DNA of 64,000 nt, from assembly GCF_040807025.1 (NCBI RefSeq), contig NC_090945.1, forward strand, positions 74,101,088 through 74,165,087, read 5' to 3'. Below the pieces are notes generated by a model that ran no database searches, was not told the DNA's origin, and worked only from the letters and a program-made list of their open reading frames with translations. A program made the position numbers and the translations under genes. Shown here in pieces: positions 22,401 to 35,400 of this stretch. Every line of letters begins with the position of its first letter. Position 1 is the stretch's first letter. Origin of the DNA: Struthio camelus. Taxonomy: Eukaryota; Chordata; Aves; Struthioniformes; Struthionidae.

Positions 22401-23919
22401 CATTGGTGGGATTCTTCAGCTTTTTCCACAAAGATCTCTTCTCTTTCCTCAATTAATGACAAACTACAGCTTGAAGTGACTGTTTTAGAAAGCCCAACCA
22501 TCCATGACCTCCTTTGCTCCTTTCCCTAATTCCTGTATGTTCATGTTTTTGTGGTATATGCACATACACACAGATTTTTTTGCAAGCAGGTGTCTGATGG
22601 AATAGATGCATAATCTTGATTACTTTGAGCAATCAAAGCATATTTTTTTCCTCAAATGGAACCCAAGGTATCTATCTCCCCTTATCTATGTGATTAAAAA
22701 GGCAAAAAAATCTATTCTCAGTGAAAAAAGAACAGAACACCAATAAACGTGGGTACTAGCAGGTCTGATACTTATGGCCCAGCCTTTTTTTCTGTAGCTT
22801 TTCTCTGTTCTCAGGGTGCTCTCTCAAGCCTACTTATCCCAATCCCAGAATAAAGCTTGTGTACTAAGGACAATGACAGCTTTCTCCAGTAACAGGTAGG
22901 ACTATGTTGTGCTGTACTTTACTGATTACAGCTTTGATTTCTAGAGTATCTGGCGGGGAGAGGAGACATCCCCTAATAAGAAAGTACATTCACTACACAG
23001 CAATATACGCTGTGCAAGCCTGTGGGTTAAAAAAATAGGTTAAAAAAATTCTCAGGTTGTTGCCTAGGTTCATGTATAGGCGATTTGCACAGAAAGTGGA
23101 GATCAGGCTTTTTGTTCCTCATTTTTAGTGCTTCTTTTGATTACTCAGTTTAACAAAATAGTCTGATTTTTTTAAAGCAAAAGGAAAAGTAATTTAATTC
23201 TTTTGCACTATATAGGCCCTTATACGTGCTTGTATATGCTGGGTTCGCTAGACTGAAGTTTCAGGAAGGGTGGGGAATGGCTTCCTGGTAGTATCCTAAT
23301 ATGAGCCATAAGTGGCACTGATTGGTGCTGCATTTCTATCCTCAGTTCAGGCGTGAACAAGTCCCAGAATTCTTTAAAACATGACATTATGGTCGTTGCT
23401 ATTGATACGCTATCAAACGCAAGAAGAGGAGCAGCATGCTGCTGAACGCTTAGTAGGACACATCCATCATTGTCACTCCATGCCCCAGCTCTGAGGCAGG
23501 AACAGAGCCGTCTTATCTCCAGCGCGCCGCGTTCGGCCGCTCCAGGGGAGCTGCAGCCCGCAGACACGTGCGCGCAGCAGGCGCTGGTGCGGGAGCCGTG
23601 CACCCACCGTGCAGAACGTAAGGAACAGAGAAGGGAGGATGCTAAGGAGAAAAACTCCTGAAGCTGGATGCCTGGGGAGCTGCCAGAGGGAGCCCTGGGC
23701 TTACGCCCTGCAGTCATCCAGGAAGGGAGGAATTTTCTTCTTGCAAATACAGTTTGTGATAACAGAAATTAGAACAGAAATTTGTTTAAGAGTGTTTTTA
23801 GCAGATATACAGAAGAGCTAGAGATGCTATTTCTAGTGCTGAATAAGATGATAAGGGACATAAATGAGAAGCAGATAATAAAATGAGAGTAAATGCTAGT
23901 TCCTACTGGTATTAACTGC
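10469..23919. other. intergenic DNA without a supported gene
   Basis: Mixed-composition single-copy-looking DNA. Slightly GC-richer patches lie at about 10.98-11.2, 12.35-12.8, 14.85-15.0 and 16.75-17.0 kb. Open frames here (up to 152 codons) are low in recognisable domains, overlap frames on the other strand and lack convincing splice context. I see no RNA gene or large repeat. Confidence 0.55.
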
Positions 23920-24626
23920 ATCTCAAAGAGTAAGGAGTCCGAGAAGGACCTGGGAGTGCTGGTGGACAACAAGTTGAGCATGAGCCAGCAGTGTGCCCTT
24001 GTGGCCAAGAAGGCCAATGGGATCCTGGGGTGCATTAGGCAGAGTGTGGCCAGCAGGTCGAGGGAGGTGATCCTGCCCCTCTCCTCAGCCCTGCTGAGGC
24101 CTCACCTGGAGTACTGTGTCCAGTTCTGGGCTCCCCAGTACAAGAGAGACATGGCACTCCTGGAGAGAGTCCAGCGGAGGGCTACCAAGATGATTAGAGG
24201 GCTGCAGCACCTCTCCTATGAAGAAAGACTGCGAGAGCTGGGCCTGTTCAGCCTGGAGAAGAGAAGATTGAGAGGCAATCTCATCAACGTGAATAAGTAT
24301 CTGAAGGGGGAGTGTCAAGAGGATGAGTCCAGACTCTTCTCCGTGGTGCCCAGCAACAGGACAAGAGGCAATGGGCAGAAACTGAACCACAGGAAGTTCC
24401 ACCTAAACCTGAGAAAAAGCTTCTTCGCTGTGAGGGTGACAGAGCATTGGATCAGGTTGCCCAGAGAGGTAGTGGAGTCTCCTTCGCTGGAGATATTCAA
24501 AACCCGTCTGGATGTGATGCTGGGAAATATGCTCTAGAGGACCCTGCTTGAGCAGGGAGGTTGGTCTAGATGATCTCCAGAGGTCCCTTCCAACCTAAAC
24601 GATTCTGTGATTCTGTGATTCTGTAA
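23920..24626 (+). mobile_element. 5'-truncated CR1 LINE, 3' end, fairly young
   Basis: An open frame of about 200 codons ending TAG at 24535-24537 encodes the C-terminal part of CR1 ORF2, with [35 protein letters not shown] and [14 protein letters not shown]-type segments. About 65 bp of 3' UTR follows (GGTTGGTCTAGATGATCTCC), then the CR1 tail repeat ATTCTGTG at 24602-24625. There is no disabling mutation over this stretch, which suggests a modest age. The RT catalytic core is absent because of 5' truncation. Confidence 0.93.
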
Positions 24627-25239
24627 CTGGTGTAGTTGTATCAACTGAGCTTTTCTACCTGTTGTGCTGGTTGAGGTTGTACCGGAAATCCTGGCTAATA
24701 CAGCATGAAACCTGAAAATGGATATGGTGGCAAAATGACCAGGACTTCTTTCCGAGGTGATGAGGAAGGGGCAACCAGCCTTCTCCCAACGCTGGTACGC
24801 AAAGCTGCCGTGCGCTGATTCGGCATCCCCCTTTCATGCCCGTTCAGACCTTCTCGTTGAAACTTACAGTGAAAGTGTGAGCTCTTGTCTACTGCACACT
24901 GGAGTAAATCCAGAGTCATGTCACAGAGGACATAAAACAGCCTGTAAATAACCACAGAAAACCTAGGCCATATTAAAGCTGGCGATACGTGATTAAAAAA
25001 AAGCGACCGTTCCCCTCAGCCTCTGGTCCCACATCCAGGTGACGCTGCCCCTCCTCTGGGATGACTGGGAAGCAGCAGTTGACTTGGCAACTACCGCTGC
25101 AATGAAATACTTTCCGTCCGAATCAGAAAGTATTAAAAACATACTGACAACGTGCACCCTGCATTTTTCTCACGTAATAAATCTGCTTTTATATTTAAAG
25201 ACTGTACTTCTTCCCCTGGCAGAGCGTAGCTGCAGAACA

Positions 25240-25620
25240 TGTCCTTCCTCGGCAGAGGCTGTAGCGGCTCGGTCTCTGGCGGGCTTGCAGAGGGGCCCCG
25301 CAGAAGCGCCGGAGGGTGGCCGCCCAGGGAGGCACTGGAGATGCTCGAGGCTTTGCTAAAGACACAGCCAGGAGCCGGCCATTACGGGGCTGGCAGCCTC
25401 AGCTGGCTAACGCGGGGGGAGAGGGCTGCCAAAGCCCTCCCCGCCCCGGGAGAAGCTATGTCCTTCAGTCATGGCAAAAATTTCCTGCGTTCCCCGGCCG
25501 GCGCGCGCCCGGGCTGCCCCGCCACCACGCGTCGGCGCAGAGCCCAAGGCAAGCGCGACCGTTCCCTCGCGGCAGCTGTGAGGTCCCCACGGAGTCGGTG
25601 CATGTGTCTGTCGTGACCTG
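25240..25620. promoter_or_regulatory. CpG-rich patch without an evident gene
   Basis: Dense CpG sequence, most intense at 25490-25580 (for example CCGGCCGGCGCGCGCCCGGG), in AT-richer surroundings. Overlapping 100-125 codon frames in three phases are expected from the composition. It may be an orphan CpG island, an alternative promoter, or a GC-biased recombination product. Confidence 0.4.
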
Positions 25621-27264
25621 TCCTTAAAAAGCGCTTTGACTACAGCTATTCAGACAATGTCGTCTGTCGAGACGGGGAGCGGGTGCGTGAGACGGAAGCT
25701 AAGGCAGTTTCCAAATATGATATGCCCTGCTGCCGCTGGCCTTCAGAGGACATTTAGCTGGACCCTGAAAGGAGTAACCAGAAATAACTATGGCCTTACG
25801 TGACATCTGCAGCAAAGGCTCAGGCACAGACGACAAGCCTCTTGCCTTGAATGTAACCTTGGGTCAAGACTACAGAAATCAAAAAAATTGATAAAGACAT
25901 CTATTAACTATGTCGTGGCCGCCGGTTAGTCGGCGCTCCCAAGCGCAGTAGAAGCAGGGTTTGTGGAGCAAACGGTAGCTGCTTTTTCTGGTGTAAGTGA
26001 CAACTCCCTACATTTCTGCAAAATAACTCTGGGGAGGCATGCAGAGAAGCAAAGCCTCTGAAACTCGTTTAATTAGATAAGTTGGATCTGCAACGAGGAA
26101 TTTGGAAACTGTCCAGGTTGGGGATGGATAATTCAGTGCTCTGGCTGGGCGGCAGCAGATTCTGCTGATTTGTGCGTGAATCAGCTGCTGCTCTTCTGGG
26201 TTTCCTTTTTCTCTCCTGCCCTGCAACTCATCTGACCACCCATTCCCCCCTCGAAAGCTTCTGGGTTTTTCCACACTGCAATCCCTCGCTTTTTCAGGAC
26301 GGGTTTTGCAGGGCGGAGGCAGGAGGTGCGCAGAGCAGGCCTGCGATGAGCAGCAGGGCCGTGGGGCAGCGTGACTTCCCGGGGTCCCCGCTCCCACAGG
26401 AATGCTGTTGCATCCCCTCCTCAGCCCCTCTTGGAGGGAAGGGAAGAGTGATCTGTATACCCCCTCCCTGATTTTTATTTCCCTGGAAGCAGACAGGAGA
26501 AGCAGAAGAGAAATCAAAGGGACAGGACCCAAATTTGCAGGAGGGCTGAGCAGCTTCTCAACCTACTTTTAGGGCCAGTTACAGCCTTCAAGATATGCTG
26601 AATTAGGAGCACTGTGGGGGTGTCTAGGAGCACCCTGATGAAGAAACACAGGTTATGTTGGATGTTGGCAAAGTAACGTCAGGGACAAGCTTGAGCAGTA
26701 TTAAAATCTGGAACTCCGGGTGCCCGTGGCCCCTGCCTAAGTAATAGCACCCAAGCGGTTGCACACGAGACCGCTTGTGTCCTGAGGTTCATTTACCTGA
26801 CTCCCAGTCACCGTCTTCTAATATCGTCTGAAACCTGCTGGAACCGAGTCCTGTCTCCTGTACGCTCGTACCTGGGAGTGAGAGGCAAGACCCCGGCCGG
26901 TCCGTCAGAGCCGACGGCAGCGGGGAAGGGGCCAGCCAAATTCCCGCTCGGCAGAGAAACCGAACCTGCTGCGAGCGGGCAGAGGGAGATGGGGAGCGGG
27001 GGGAGCATGTTTCAGTAGAGGATGGCAAAATGAAGAGTCTCCAACCCTTGAAGCTGCACAGCAGGTTAAAGAAAGGAGTCATTGCCTAGCACGCTGGCTT
27101 GAAACAGTAAATTGCTGGCCAGCCACTTTGGAGGGAAACCCACCAGTTTCCCGATAGTGTCACCTGGAGCTTTAAAATAACATTTCCGTAGCCAGAAAAG
27201 ATTTGGGCTTAATTTGCACTGGTAGCACTGCAACACCGGTGGAAAATACTGCGAGGGAGGGCAG

Positions 27265-27400
27265 CCGGGACTGCAAATGCAGGAAGGCGCCTGCCGCGCG
27301 CGCACTGCGAGGTGCAGGTCCCCCGGCGGCGTGCAGCCGTCCACGCGCTGGGAGCGGGCAGGGGACGCGCGGGCAGGGGACGCGCGACGAACACACCTGC
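27265..27400. promoter_or_regulatory. short CpG-rich patch with 15 bp tandem repeat
   Basis: CpG-dense stretch containing GCGGGCAGGGGACGC twice in tandem (27354-27368 and 27369-27383). No splice donor or coding exon is linked to it. Confidence 0.4.
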
Positions 27401-30400
27401 ACTCCAGGGGACGCTTGAGCTGCAGCAGCCTGGGAGGGAGAATTAAGGGCATGTCTTACACATGAGTAATTTTTAAATGAGAGAACATGTGAAACCTAAT
27501 GGGAGAGGGCTTTCGGTATCGTGTTTGGATTATTTGGTGTGAAGTAAGGTGCAGGCATTGACCAGAGCATTTCCTCAGCTCTCTCTTCCCTTGTATGAGT
27601 TTTCTGGTACTCAGTCACACCTGTGATCTCACCGGGTGATCTTTGTGTGACGGGGGCTCATTTGGGCCTGTCCTCCTGCCTAAGTTTTCCAGACCTGTGA
27701 AAACAGACTATATCTTGGAGACAACTAACACTCAACTCATTTCGGTTGAAAAGTTTGGGTTTACCATTTGGGAAACCAGTGGCAGGGTAGCTCCATTGCA
27801 GAAGGACATTAAAAAACTGAGGTCTGATGTCACTTCAATCAATCATACTTCCCAAAATAGTGTATTTAACATGGCAGAGTGAAACAAAAGTGCAAATAAG
27901 TCGTGCACATGTGATAAACATTACCCATTCAACTCTAATGTTGTTCAAGGCTCATGAAATTTATTTCCTACTACCTTGTCCCATTCACTGAGAAAGTTTG
28001 GAAGAAATCTAGTCCCCTCAAATCAGAATTTTGTCTGATTTTCCTAATGGAGCAGGAAGCCTGAACTTTGTCCTTTACTATTTTTAAGAACAGAGCAAGA
28101 AGTAACGGAGTTTTCTTTTTCCAGGATTGTCCAGCAAGTGTTTTTCAGAAGCATTATATTTTCTTTCAAGATAAATATATTGCTGTCTTGCTGGTTGAAA
28201 AGTGTAAGCCAAAGCGTCTACATTAATCTCATCATGTTAAGCTGAAAAAAACCACCGGTACTCTAAGAAGCTAACAAGAACGGGTGGACGACCAGCACCA
28301 GTGTTTCCAGCGTGATTTGCCCGTCGCTGTGTGCCTGCTGTCCAGGCATTTCTCTGAACGTGACGGCTAGAGAGAAAGTGCTGTCTTTATATTGTACTTG
28401 AGCGCTTCAGGGAGAATGGGTTTAGCTGTGGACTAAACATTTCTTCTAGCAAACAGCTCACCGTTGCTCTCACCCAGCCTCTTTTCTGCAGAATTGTCAC
28501 TGCTATTGCTTCTTCTGCATGAGACAAACACGCACAAACCCCAAAGCAGAGGAGTGACGAAGCAGTGCACCAAAGCAAGTGGCATAAAGCAGAGGCCCTG
28601 TAGGACACAGTGAGATCAGAATACCTTAATGCACAGGTAACAACCTAATTTTCCATGAGAGCAAAAAATTTTTTTGCAGAAATCCTATTTTCACCCCACT
28701 GAACTTACCAAGGTGTAGATTTGCAAAAGCCCCTGGGGTGCTGGATGCCTGACATTAGGCTACGACCACCTCACTCCTTTGGGATCCCTTTGAAAATGCC
28801 AGACTGTGGCCAGATGTAATGGTCAGAAGTACAAGCTGCATGTGCCACATGATTTTTGTACAGCTCACTCAAAGAGTGTGACTTTATAAAGTAAAAAAAT
28901 TTTGGATTTTTGTGTGTTGCAAAAGGGAAGCATTAAAAACAAAATGTTAAGAATCAAATGATTCTCAGGTTGAACAGCTTTTTACATTGCCTAAATCGTT
29001 CCTGTAGCCTCATTTGCACCACGACCTGTTTGTATCCGCCAAGTAGTGTAAAGTCGCCATTAAAAAGACGTAAATACTATCCCCAACTAAAGGTAACCCA
29101 AGCAGACGTAACAGCTCTGTGACCTTTCTCAACTGAAAACATGTGCATGTCGGAATTGAGGTTTTACCTGCTCTGTTGTGATACTGAGCTTATCTCAGCT
29201 AAGGTGTTCTCTCTGTTGTCATCTTTCATCTCTGTGTTTACTGCTTAGAAATGTAGGAAGGCCCCACATGTGTTTCCTATGAAGTCCAGGCGAAACTTCT
29301 TACATCCTGTCCAATGTCAATGTGCAAATCAGGGCAACATGTTGTCATAGATATTTGCAGGCACGAATATCTCCTTTACACTAAGATGCTGCCCAGCGTC
29401 TCGAGGTCGAACCTCCAGCAGCGGAGCATTTGCTGCATTTCATTAGGCTAGCATGACTTTAGGGAAAGCACAAAGCGCTGCGGGAATATCAGCAAGCTCG
29501 TATAACGGTAACAGTTGTGTGGCGCAGAAGGGAAGCAGTGAAATTCAGTCATCAGAGGATTATCCTGGTCACGGAGGCAATCCAGATTTAAAGGACAGCC
29601 CAGGAGAGACCCAAGAACCAGCACACTGAAATTAAGAGACTTATGTACTTCGGAAGAGTGAAAAATTTACAGTTAATGTCTAAAATAGCCCTAATTCTAC
29701 CCCGATCTGATGAATGAAGGAATATTAAGACGTTCAAAAGTTCCCTACACACAGCTTAGTCTTGCTGAGGAGCCTAAAATTAGTGTGTGTTAATCACGGC
29801 TGGATGGTTACTGTGCGCTCCCACAAGAGGAGAAAATGATGCTGAAAAGTTTCCGGAGTTGTTTACTGATAGGATGTGGTAGGATGTGGTTTAGAGAGAG
29901 TAATTAAAAAAAAATAATAATTAAATAATTAAAAAAAAAAAAGCGGGCAGCGGCGAGGCAGAGCTGCAAGGAAAAGGTGACAATCAGCCGCCAGCTTCGT
30001 GACCCTTCCTTTGGGTGCCTCACCGGGATGGCCTTGAGATCACAGCCCTGAGCGCGCGCAGCCTCCGCGGGGCGACTTAGCCCGGCTACGCTGGTAGCTT
30101 CCTTCAGCTCCGCAGCTGGCTGGCTTTCTGGTTCCTGAGCAGCCTCGTCTGGCTCTAATTTGGCTTTTTCGCGTGCTGTCGCCCGGCATCTTCACCCTCC
30201 TCGCTGGTCTGGGTCACTTTTGAAAGGGGGCTTAGTCATGTCGGTCACTTCAGCCTTGACACACCCAGCAGAGCTAGACATAAATATGTTTTAAATATCT
30301 AGGCACTGGCACGCTTCTCAGGTGGTTTTAGGACTCCAGCCTACACCACATTTCAATGCCAGCCGGAGAGCAGCTGACTGCTACATTCATGGAAATCCTG

Positions 30401-31309
30401 GCCAGGCACGTCGTTTGCTACATCCATCACAAAAGTCAATTAAATTGTGGAAGAGAATACAGGAACCAAACAAAAATACTAGTCATCACCCGTGCTATGA
30501 CTTTGCGTGAAGAGCTGGCAGCTCGAACGCATGCCCAGAAGTCTGAAATCCCATCGGAAAACATAAATTCAGGGACAGCCCTTGAGAACTGCTTACATTT
30601 ATTTAAAAAACAAAACTTGCCTGTTTCCCTTCTTGGCTCTTGAAGGAGGAAACTAAAGTCTTAAAGGTGTAGACAAAGTCTTCCAGAAAACAGTTTATAT
30701 GTGGAGACTGTCCTCAGATTTACTTTTAAAATAAATTCTCTTGTGCTGGGCTCACAGTGGCAAGGCTCGGCATAGCGGTTGCCAAACAGTCAACAGGCCA
30801 CGCCAGGAAAGCAACCTTGCTCAGAAACAAGTTACAATTTTACAAAGTCAGGAGAAAATACACTTTGCCCATTACACCTGCAATAACCTGAACTACGGTG
30901 CCATATCCATATTCTAGTATTACCTAGTCATCAAGGTTTAAGTATATTGTTATTGCCATAATTCTCCAAGCAGCAATTGTACTACTAAAGACTTTATTCA
31001 AAAAAAGAATTTTCTTGATTAGTGCAAACGATCTAGCAGGCGAAAAACAACAGGTAGTATTATTCAGTATCTTTGAGGGTTAGAGAGAACCAAATTTCTG
31101 CAAAACTGCCTCTTCCGTCGCTCAGAAAATTGACTCTGTGATTATATTATACGTCCTGACACAGAGTTAGTATGTACAGCACTGTTACGCGCTTCTTTAT
31201 GTGCATGTTAAGGTGCCTTTTTAGATTTTTCGTAATTTTTATGTCTAGACGATTCATTCTGAGCAGGAGTAAAGGAATCTTGAAAAGCGACATTTTTTTT
31301 TTTCTAGGT

Positions 31310-31700
31310 ATTTCTGCAAACCCGATCACAGCTTTACGCACGCGCGAGTTCACGGCTGAACATTTTAAGCGCGCGCGCTTGCAGAAGGGGCTCTGAGCTA
31401 GCAGCGCTCCGCGCCAAAGCTGCGCGGCGCACCGCGCGGCGCACAGCGCGGCGCGCAGCCTGCGAGCGCGGCGCTGCTCGCGGTAGCGCGGCGGCGGCGG
31501 CGGCGGCAGGTGGGGCTGCGCGGCGCTGCGCGGCGCTGCCGCGGGGTGCTCGGGGCGGGCCCCCGCGATTAGCCGCCCCGCGGCCGCGGCCGCCCGGTTA
31601 TCAGGCGGCGGCGGCTGGCGCCGGTCGCGGGGCGATAGGGCTCGCAAGCGGGCGCTCTGCAGGAGCTCGGCAGCAAGAGCAAAGTGCGTTGTCGTACAGG
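31310..31700. promoter_or_regulatory. CpG island with GGC repeat, no gene identified
   Basis: Very dense CpG sequence with GCGCGGCGCA-type near-repeats at 31410-31460, about seven GGC units at 31487-31508 and CGGCCGCGGCCG near 31580. A 166-codon minus-strand frame across it is Ala/Arg/Pro-rich and looks composition-driven. Good candidate for the promoter of an unannotated transcript. Confidence 0.5.
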
Positions 31701-34700
31701 CTCGAGCTGTAACGCCAGCTCTGGCAAAGCCTGTCCTGTGTTTTGGAGTCTTTCTGGGCTTGCAGCTTTTTCAGATATTTAGTTCTCCATAGGATATCTA
31801 AACCGGGACTAGTGGTTATCGATAGAAGTTAAGGGCCTGGGTGGAAAAGAGAAAGTATTTTCGAAGAAATAGGGTGTTTGGGATTTTGCGTTTTTGGAAA
31901 CCTGGGAAAAACAGGGAATTTTGGAAAAAGAAACTGAAAGTAAACTTTTTAAGGTATGTGACATATTTTCCCACAGAGTGATCAGAGGCTTGTTTCAATT
32001 TGTGCAAATGTTGGTTTAAGGAAGCACATGAACATGGGAGCAGAAGTTTCAGAATTAAACGTTGGGCTCTTCCAGAGCCTGACTCTGCCTAGAGAAACCA
32101 AAAGGAAAAGCTTGAGCAACATCACCTTTCCCGAGACTGTATCAACAACTGCATTGCTCAACTTGCCTTACACCCGTGGTAAGAAGGCTATTTTTGTTTG
32201 CGGTTAGGACGCTGTAGCGTGACGAGAGCTCCTTGTGGAAGTGCGGGGGCTTCCCTGCGTAGCCTCACCTATACTCACATGTTGGTCTGATCCCTCAGGC
32301 TGCGTTGCACAGGCAACAGAGAGCAGCGGCACGTCCGCTTCCCAAGCTCTTTTTTCTAGAAATGGGAGTTGTATTTGCCTTATAACACACCTGTATTTCA
32401 TACTGTTCTGGTGCCTTCTATTTTGCTTATAAGTGACGGTTTCCATTTTTAATGGCTTAACTCCTGCTCAGATTTCAGAGATTTGTCAACAGGTTTAAAA
32501 AAATGCATGTAAGCACCTAAATGTTCATCACAGCTCCATGCCTATTCCTCGATGACTTGGGTGTTGCTCGTGTACTGGTGCACAGATTTGGAAGCGTGGG
32601 CTAGCAGCTCCGTTGCAGGATTAAGTTCACCCTTTGTGCATTAAGACCCCCTCTCCAGGCTCAGCCACATTCGGCTTTGGCACGTTGCAGGTGACCATCG
32701 AGGCCAGCTGTGCTAGGAGGGATCTGGCCGCTTAATCAACTAGGAAGAGCGACCAGCTATCGCTGGCGCCCGTTCCCGTCCTCTGGCAGAAGATGTTTTT
32801 CTTGACCCACTGCTATTCTTGCCGGGGAGACCTGATTTAGGACTAGTGCCTTTAGGAGCTACTGCAATGCACATAATTAATTTGATAATAACGGTTACAG
32901 AAGAGTAGTGCAAAACTGATAACGTTTACAGAGGATCTTTCTGTAAATGCCTCTGTATTTACAGAAATAAATTACATTCGCATTTCCTGTTTTCAAATGT
33001 TCAAAGCCGAGAATATGAATGTTTCTGCATCTGTATAAAAATACTCTAAAAATGCTTATATTACAATATTAGTGAAACAGGCACAAATATATAGGCATAT
33101 ATATAAATATGAGAGAAAGACACTAAATAAATACCAGTTCTTACAAGTGTTTAGCCCCTGTAGCAGGCGCACGACGACGCTGTAAGGAGGACAGCTTCCT
33201 CAGCTACTTTCCGTTGAAATACATATATCTAAGAGCCAAGTTTAGGTCTAAAGTTAAGCTACTTTCTACTTCCCACGTGTTCAAGTACGTTCTGTAATTA
33301 CCGTAACGCCCTGGGGCTTGGCGCTCGCCCCCCCGCCAGGGGTCCTTGCCCACCTCGTGCCCTTAGTGCCCTGGGAACTACACGCTGCTCAGCTCCCAGG
33401 CAGGTTAAACCTGTGAATCCCTGCGCCGTTCGTGCCAAGCCAGGCTGCAGCGATAGCAGGCTTTCTGCTACTAACAGTCCCAGCTATTGGCTGGGAATAT
33501 TTTTAAGATTTCTAAATCATGCATTTGATAGAGTGCAATAAATACCCGCAGGAGAAAAGCGGTGACACAAAGCTCTCGCTGAGACCCCCAGGCGGGGCTC
33601 TGCAGCCGCCTGCAGCAGCGCGGGGCGTTTTTATGCCCAGGATTAGCAGGGCTTGGGCATGATGCACAAGCAGCATGCTGAACCAAGGGCTCGCAGAGCG
33701 CGCTGCTTTGCAGGGCAATTTCCCTGGTAAGATTTTGAGAACGGTGATGATTCCCAAGCACAAACGAACATGCTACTGTCATGTATTCAGAATTCGTTTG
33801 TTTAATCTCAATTTTTGCACAGTAAATGGCGCAGCTCGGACCTCTTTTTAATGAGTTGACGCTGCTGCGTTTCATCGCACAAAGGTTTGCCTGGAAGTGA
33901 CAAAACTGTCAGAAAATTTCCAAGTTTTGGGAGAAGTGAATGCAAATGAAGTTTGTTAAACCTCGACAACAAACACGAGAGAAAAAAGAGAACTTGTTTT
34001 CAATCAGAGACGTCCGTGTCATCCCCTTTTTCCTTTTTCAGGAAAGGCAGTGAAGCGCTTCTGTTCTGGCTAGGCGCGTTCTTTGCAGTTGTGAATACAG
34101 TTAGTTTCAAAAGTGTATTATTATACAAAACCTCTGTCTCCAGCTATGAACTGAACTTTGATGATAAAAGGACTCTCTGGATCCATTCTTGGTCAGATGA
34201 ATTTCCACCTCTGGGTTCATGTTTTATTTTAACTTTTTCCCCTAATGTTCATTCTGTCCTTGTTAAGAATACTGAATTAAGGAAAGTGAAACATTTCCTT
34301 TTGCTGCAAAGTCCACTCCTTTTTAAAGCACCATACCTCATTTTTCCCTCATCCTTAATTCTCTGTCCCTTTGATCCACCTCTGTCCAGTCTTCATGCAT
34401 CAGAAAAGCCGCAGTTCTCTTTTCCATAGGTTTCTAGTAATTATCTGTTCCTTGTTTCTGCAAACTCTCTCCTATCCTAAAGAAGAACGCCAGCACTAAT
34501 AACCTGAATGTACCTAAATACACCTAAATGCAAACACACTTGTGAATTGTCTAAGTTGGAGTGTGGATGAAGACTGACACATATCCTTGCATGTTGACGT
34601 GACTCAAATATATCGGCGGATTAAGAACAGTAGTAGTATTTGTGACAAACAGAAACATCTCCAATTGTCAGTAACAAGGAAGAAAATCATACCTTGTTTT

Positions 34701-35199
34701 GCTCTTCAGCAGCCTAAAGACTGTGTCTGTGGAATAAAAGTATTTTTTCTCTTCGCTGAAGGACAGAGCTGCATGGTTCATCCTGCCAAGCTAATGTATT
34801 TATGGTGTGTGGAGCTCTCTGCACCCACAGACGGCAGGCTTACGCTGGAATCCAAGGTATGTAATGATGGCATGAACATGATACACTTCCCTGTAACCTG
34901 CGCTTCGGGCAGCTGCTAATGCCCGTCTAACTTTCTGTAGTCTGCGGCCAAAGGAAAGTTGTCTGCAGCATATGCAGAGCTCCAGTTCGCTGCATACTTG
35001 CTGTGAAGGCACTGGCATGCTGAAGGAGATGCCGCAGAACTGGGCGCCATTTGCTGAAATTCAAGTCTCCGATGTTCTTGTATATTTGGGATAATTTTTC
35101 TGCCCGGGAAAGAAAGTCATTTCCTCCCTGCTCATAGTAGCATCTAAAGTCTCACACAGTGACCCACAGACACATTTCACTAGACACTACAGAAATGCT

Positions 35200-35400
35200 G
35201 GGGAAGATGGGCCGGCTCCAAAGAGCTTAAAGTCAGAGGTAGCAGAAAGGTCAAAGCACATAAAGGAGAAACCGAGAAGTACAGCGGGAAGGGAAACAGA
35301 GTCTGCAGTGACCTTGCCACAACTGCTGAGCAGAACTACAGCAGAGGAAGGGTTTGAACTCAGTCTATTGGCTCCTAGTCTAATCTCCTATTGCGTGCAG
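35200..35400 (-). mobile_element. degraded MIR/CORE-SINE-like relic, antisense
   Basis: Contains the antisense hallmarks of this old amniote repeat type: CCAAAGAGCTTAAAGTC, then GACCTTGCCAC, then GGGTTTGAACTCAGTC. Divergence is high; the family assignment is from memory. Confidence 0.45.

Larger units (their letters stand above)
24627..31310. other. intergenic DNA with two CpG-rich patches, no supported gene
   Basis: Apart from the CpG-rich patches listed separately I see only non-coding sequence: short A-rich runs (for example near 29910-29942) and a 10 bp direct duplication of TAGGATGTGG at about 29872-29890. The 100-175 codon frames coincide with GC-rich DNA and show no family resemblance. 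Confidence 0.5.

Noticed and set aside
23220-23717. 165-codon minus-strand frame
   Set aside because: No similarity to known proteins, overlaps GC-richer DNA and is unlinked to splice sites.
25239-25616. 125-codon frame in the CpG-rich patch
   Set aside because: Three overlapping phases are open, so openness is not evidence. No family resemblance.
26008-26532. 174-codon minus-strand frame with a hydrophobic start
   Set aside because: The leader-like start is suggestive of a signal peptide, but the rest has no domain and the + strand is also open.
31147-31647. 166-codon minus-strand frame
   Set aside because: Its N-terminal half is CpG-island composition and its C-terminal half is AT-rich. 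No domain, and not BLOC1S4 or MRFAP1.
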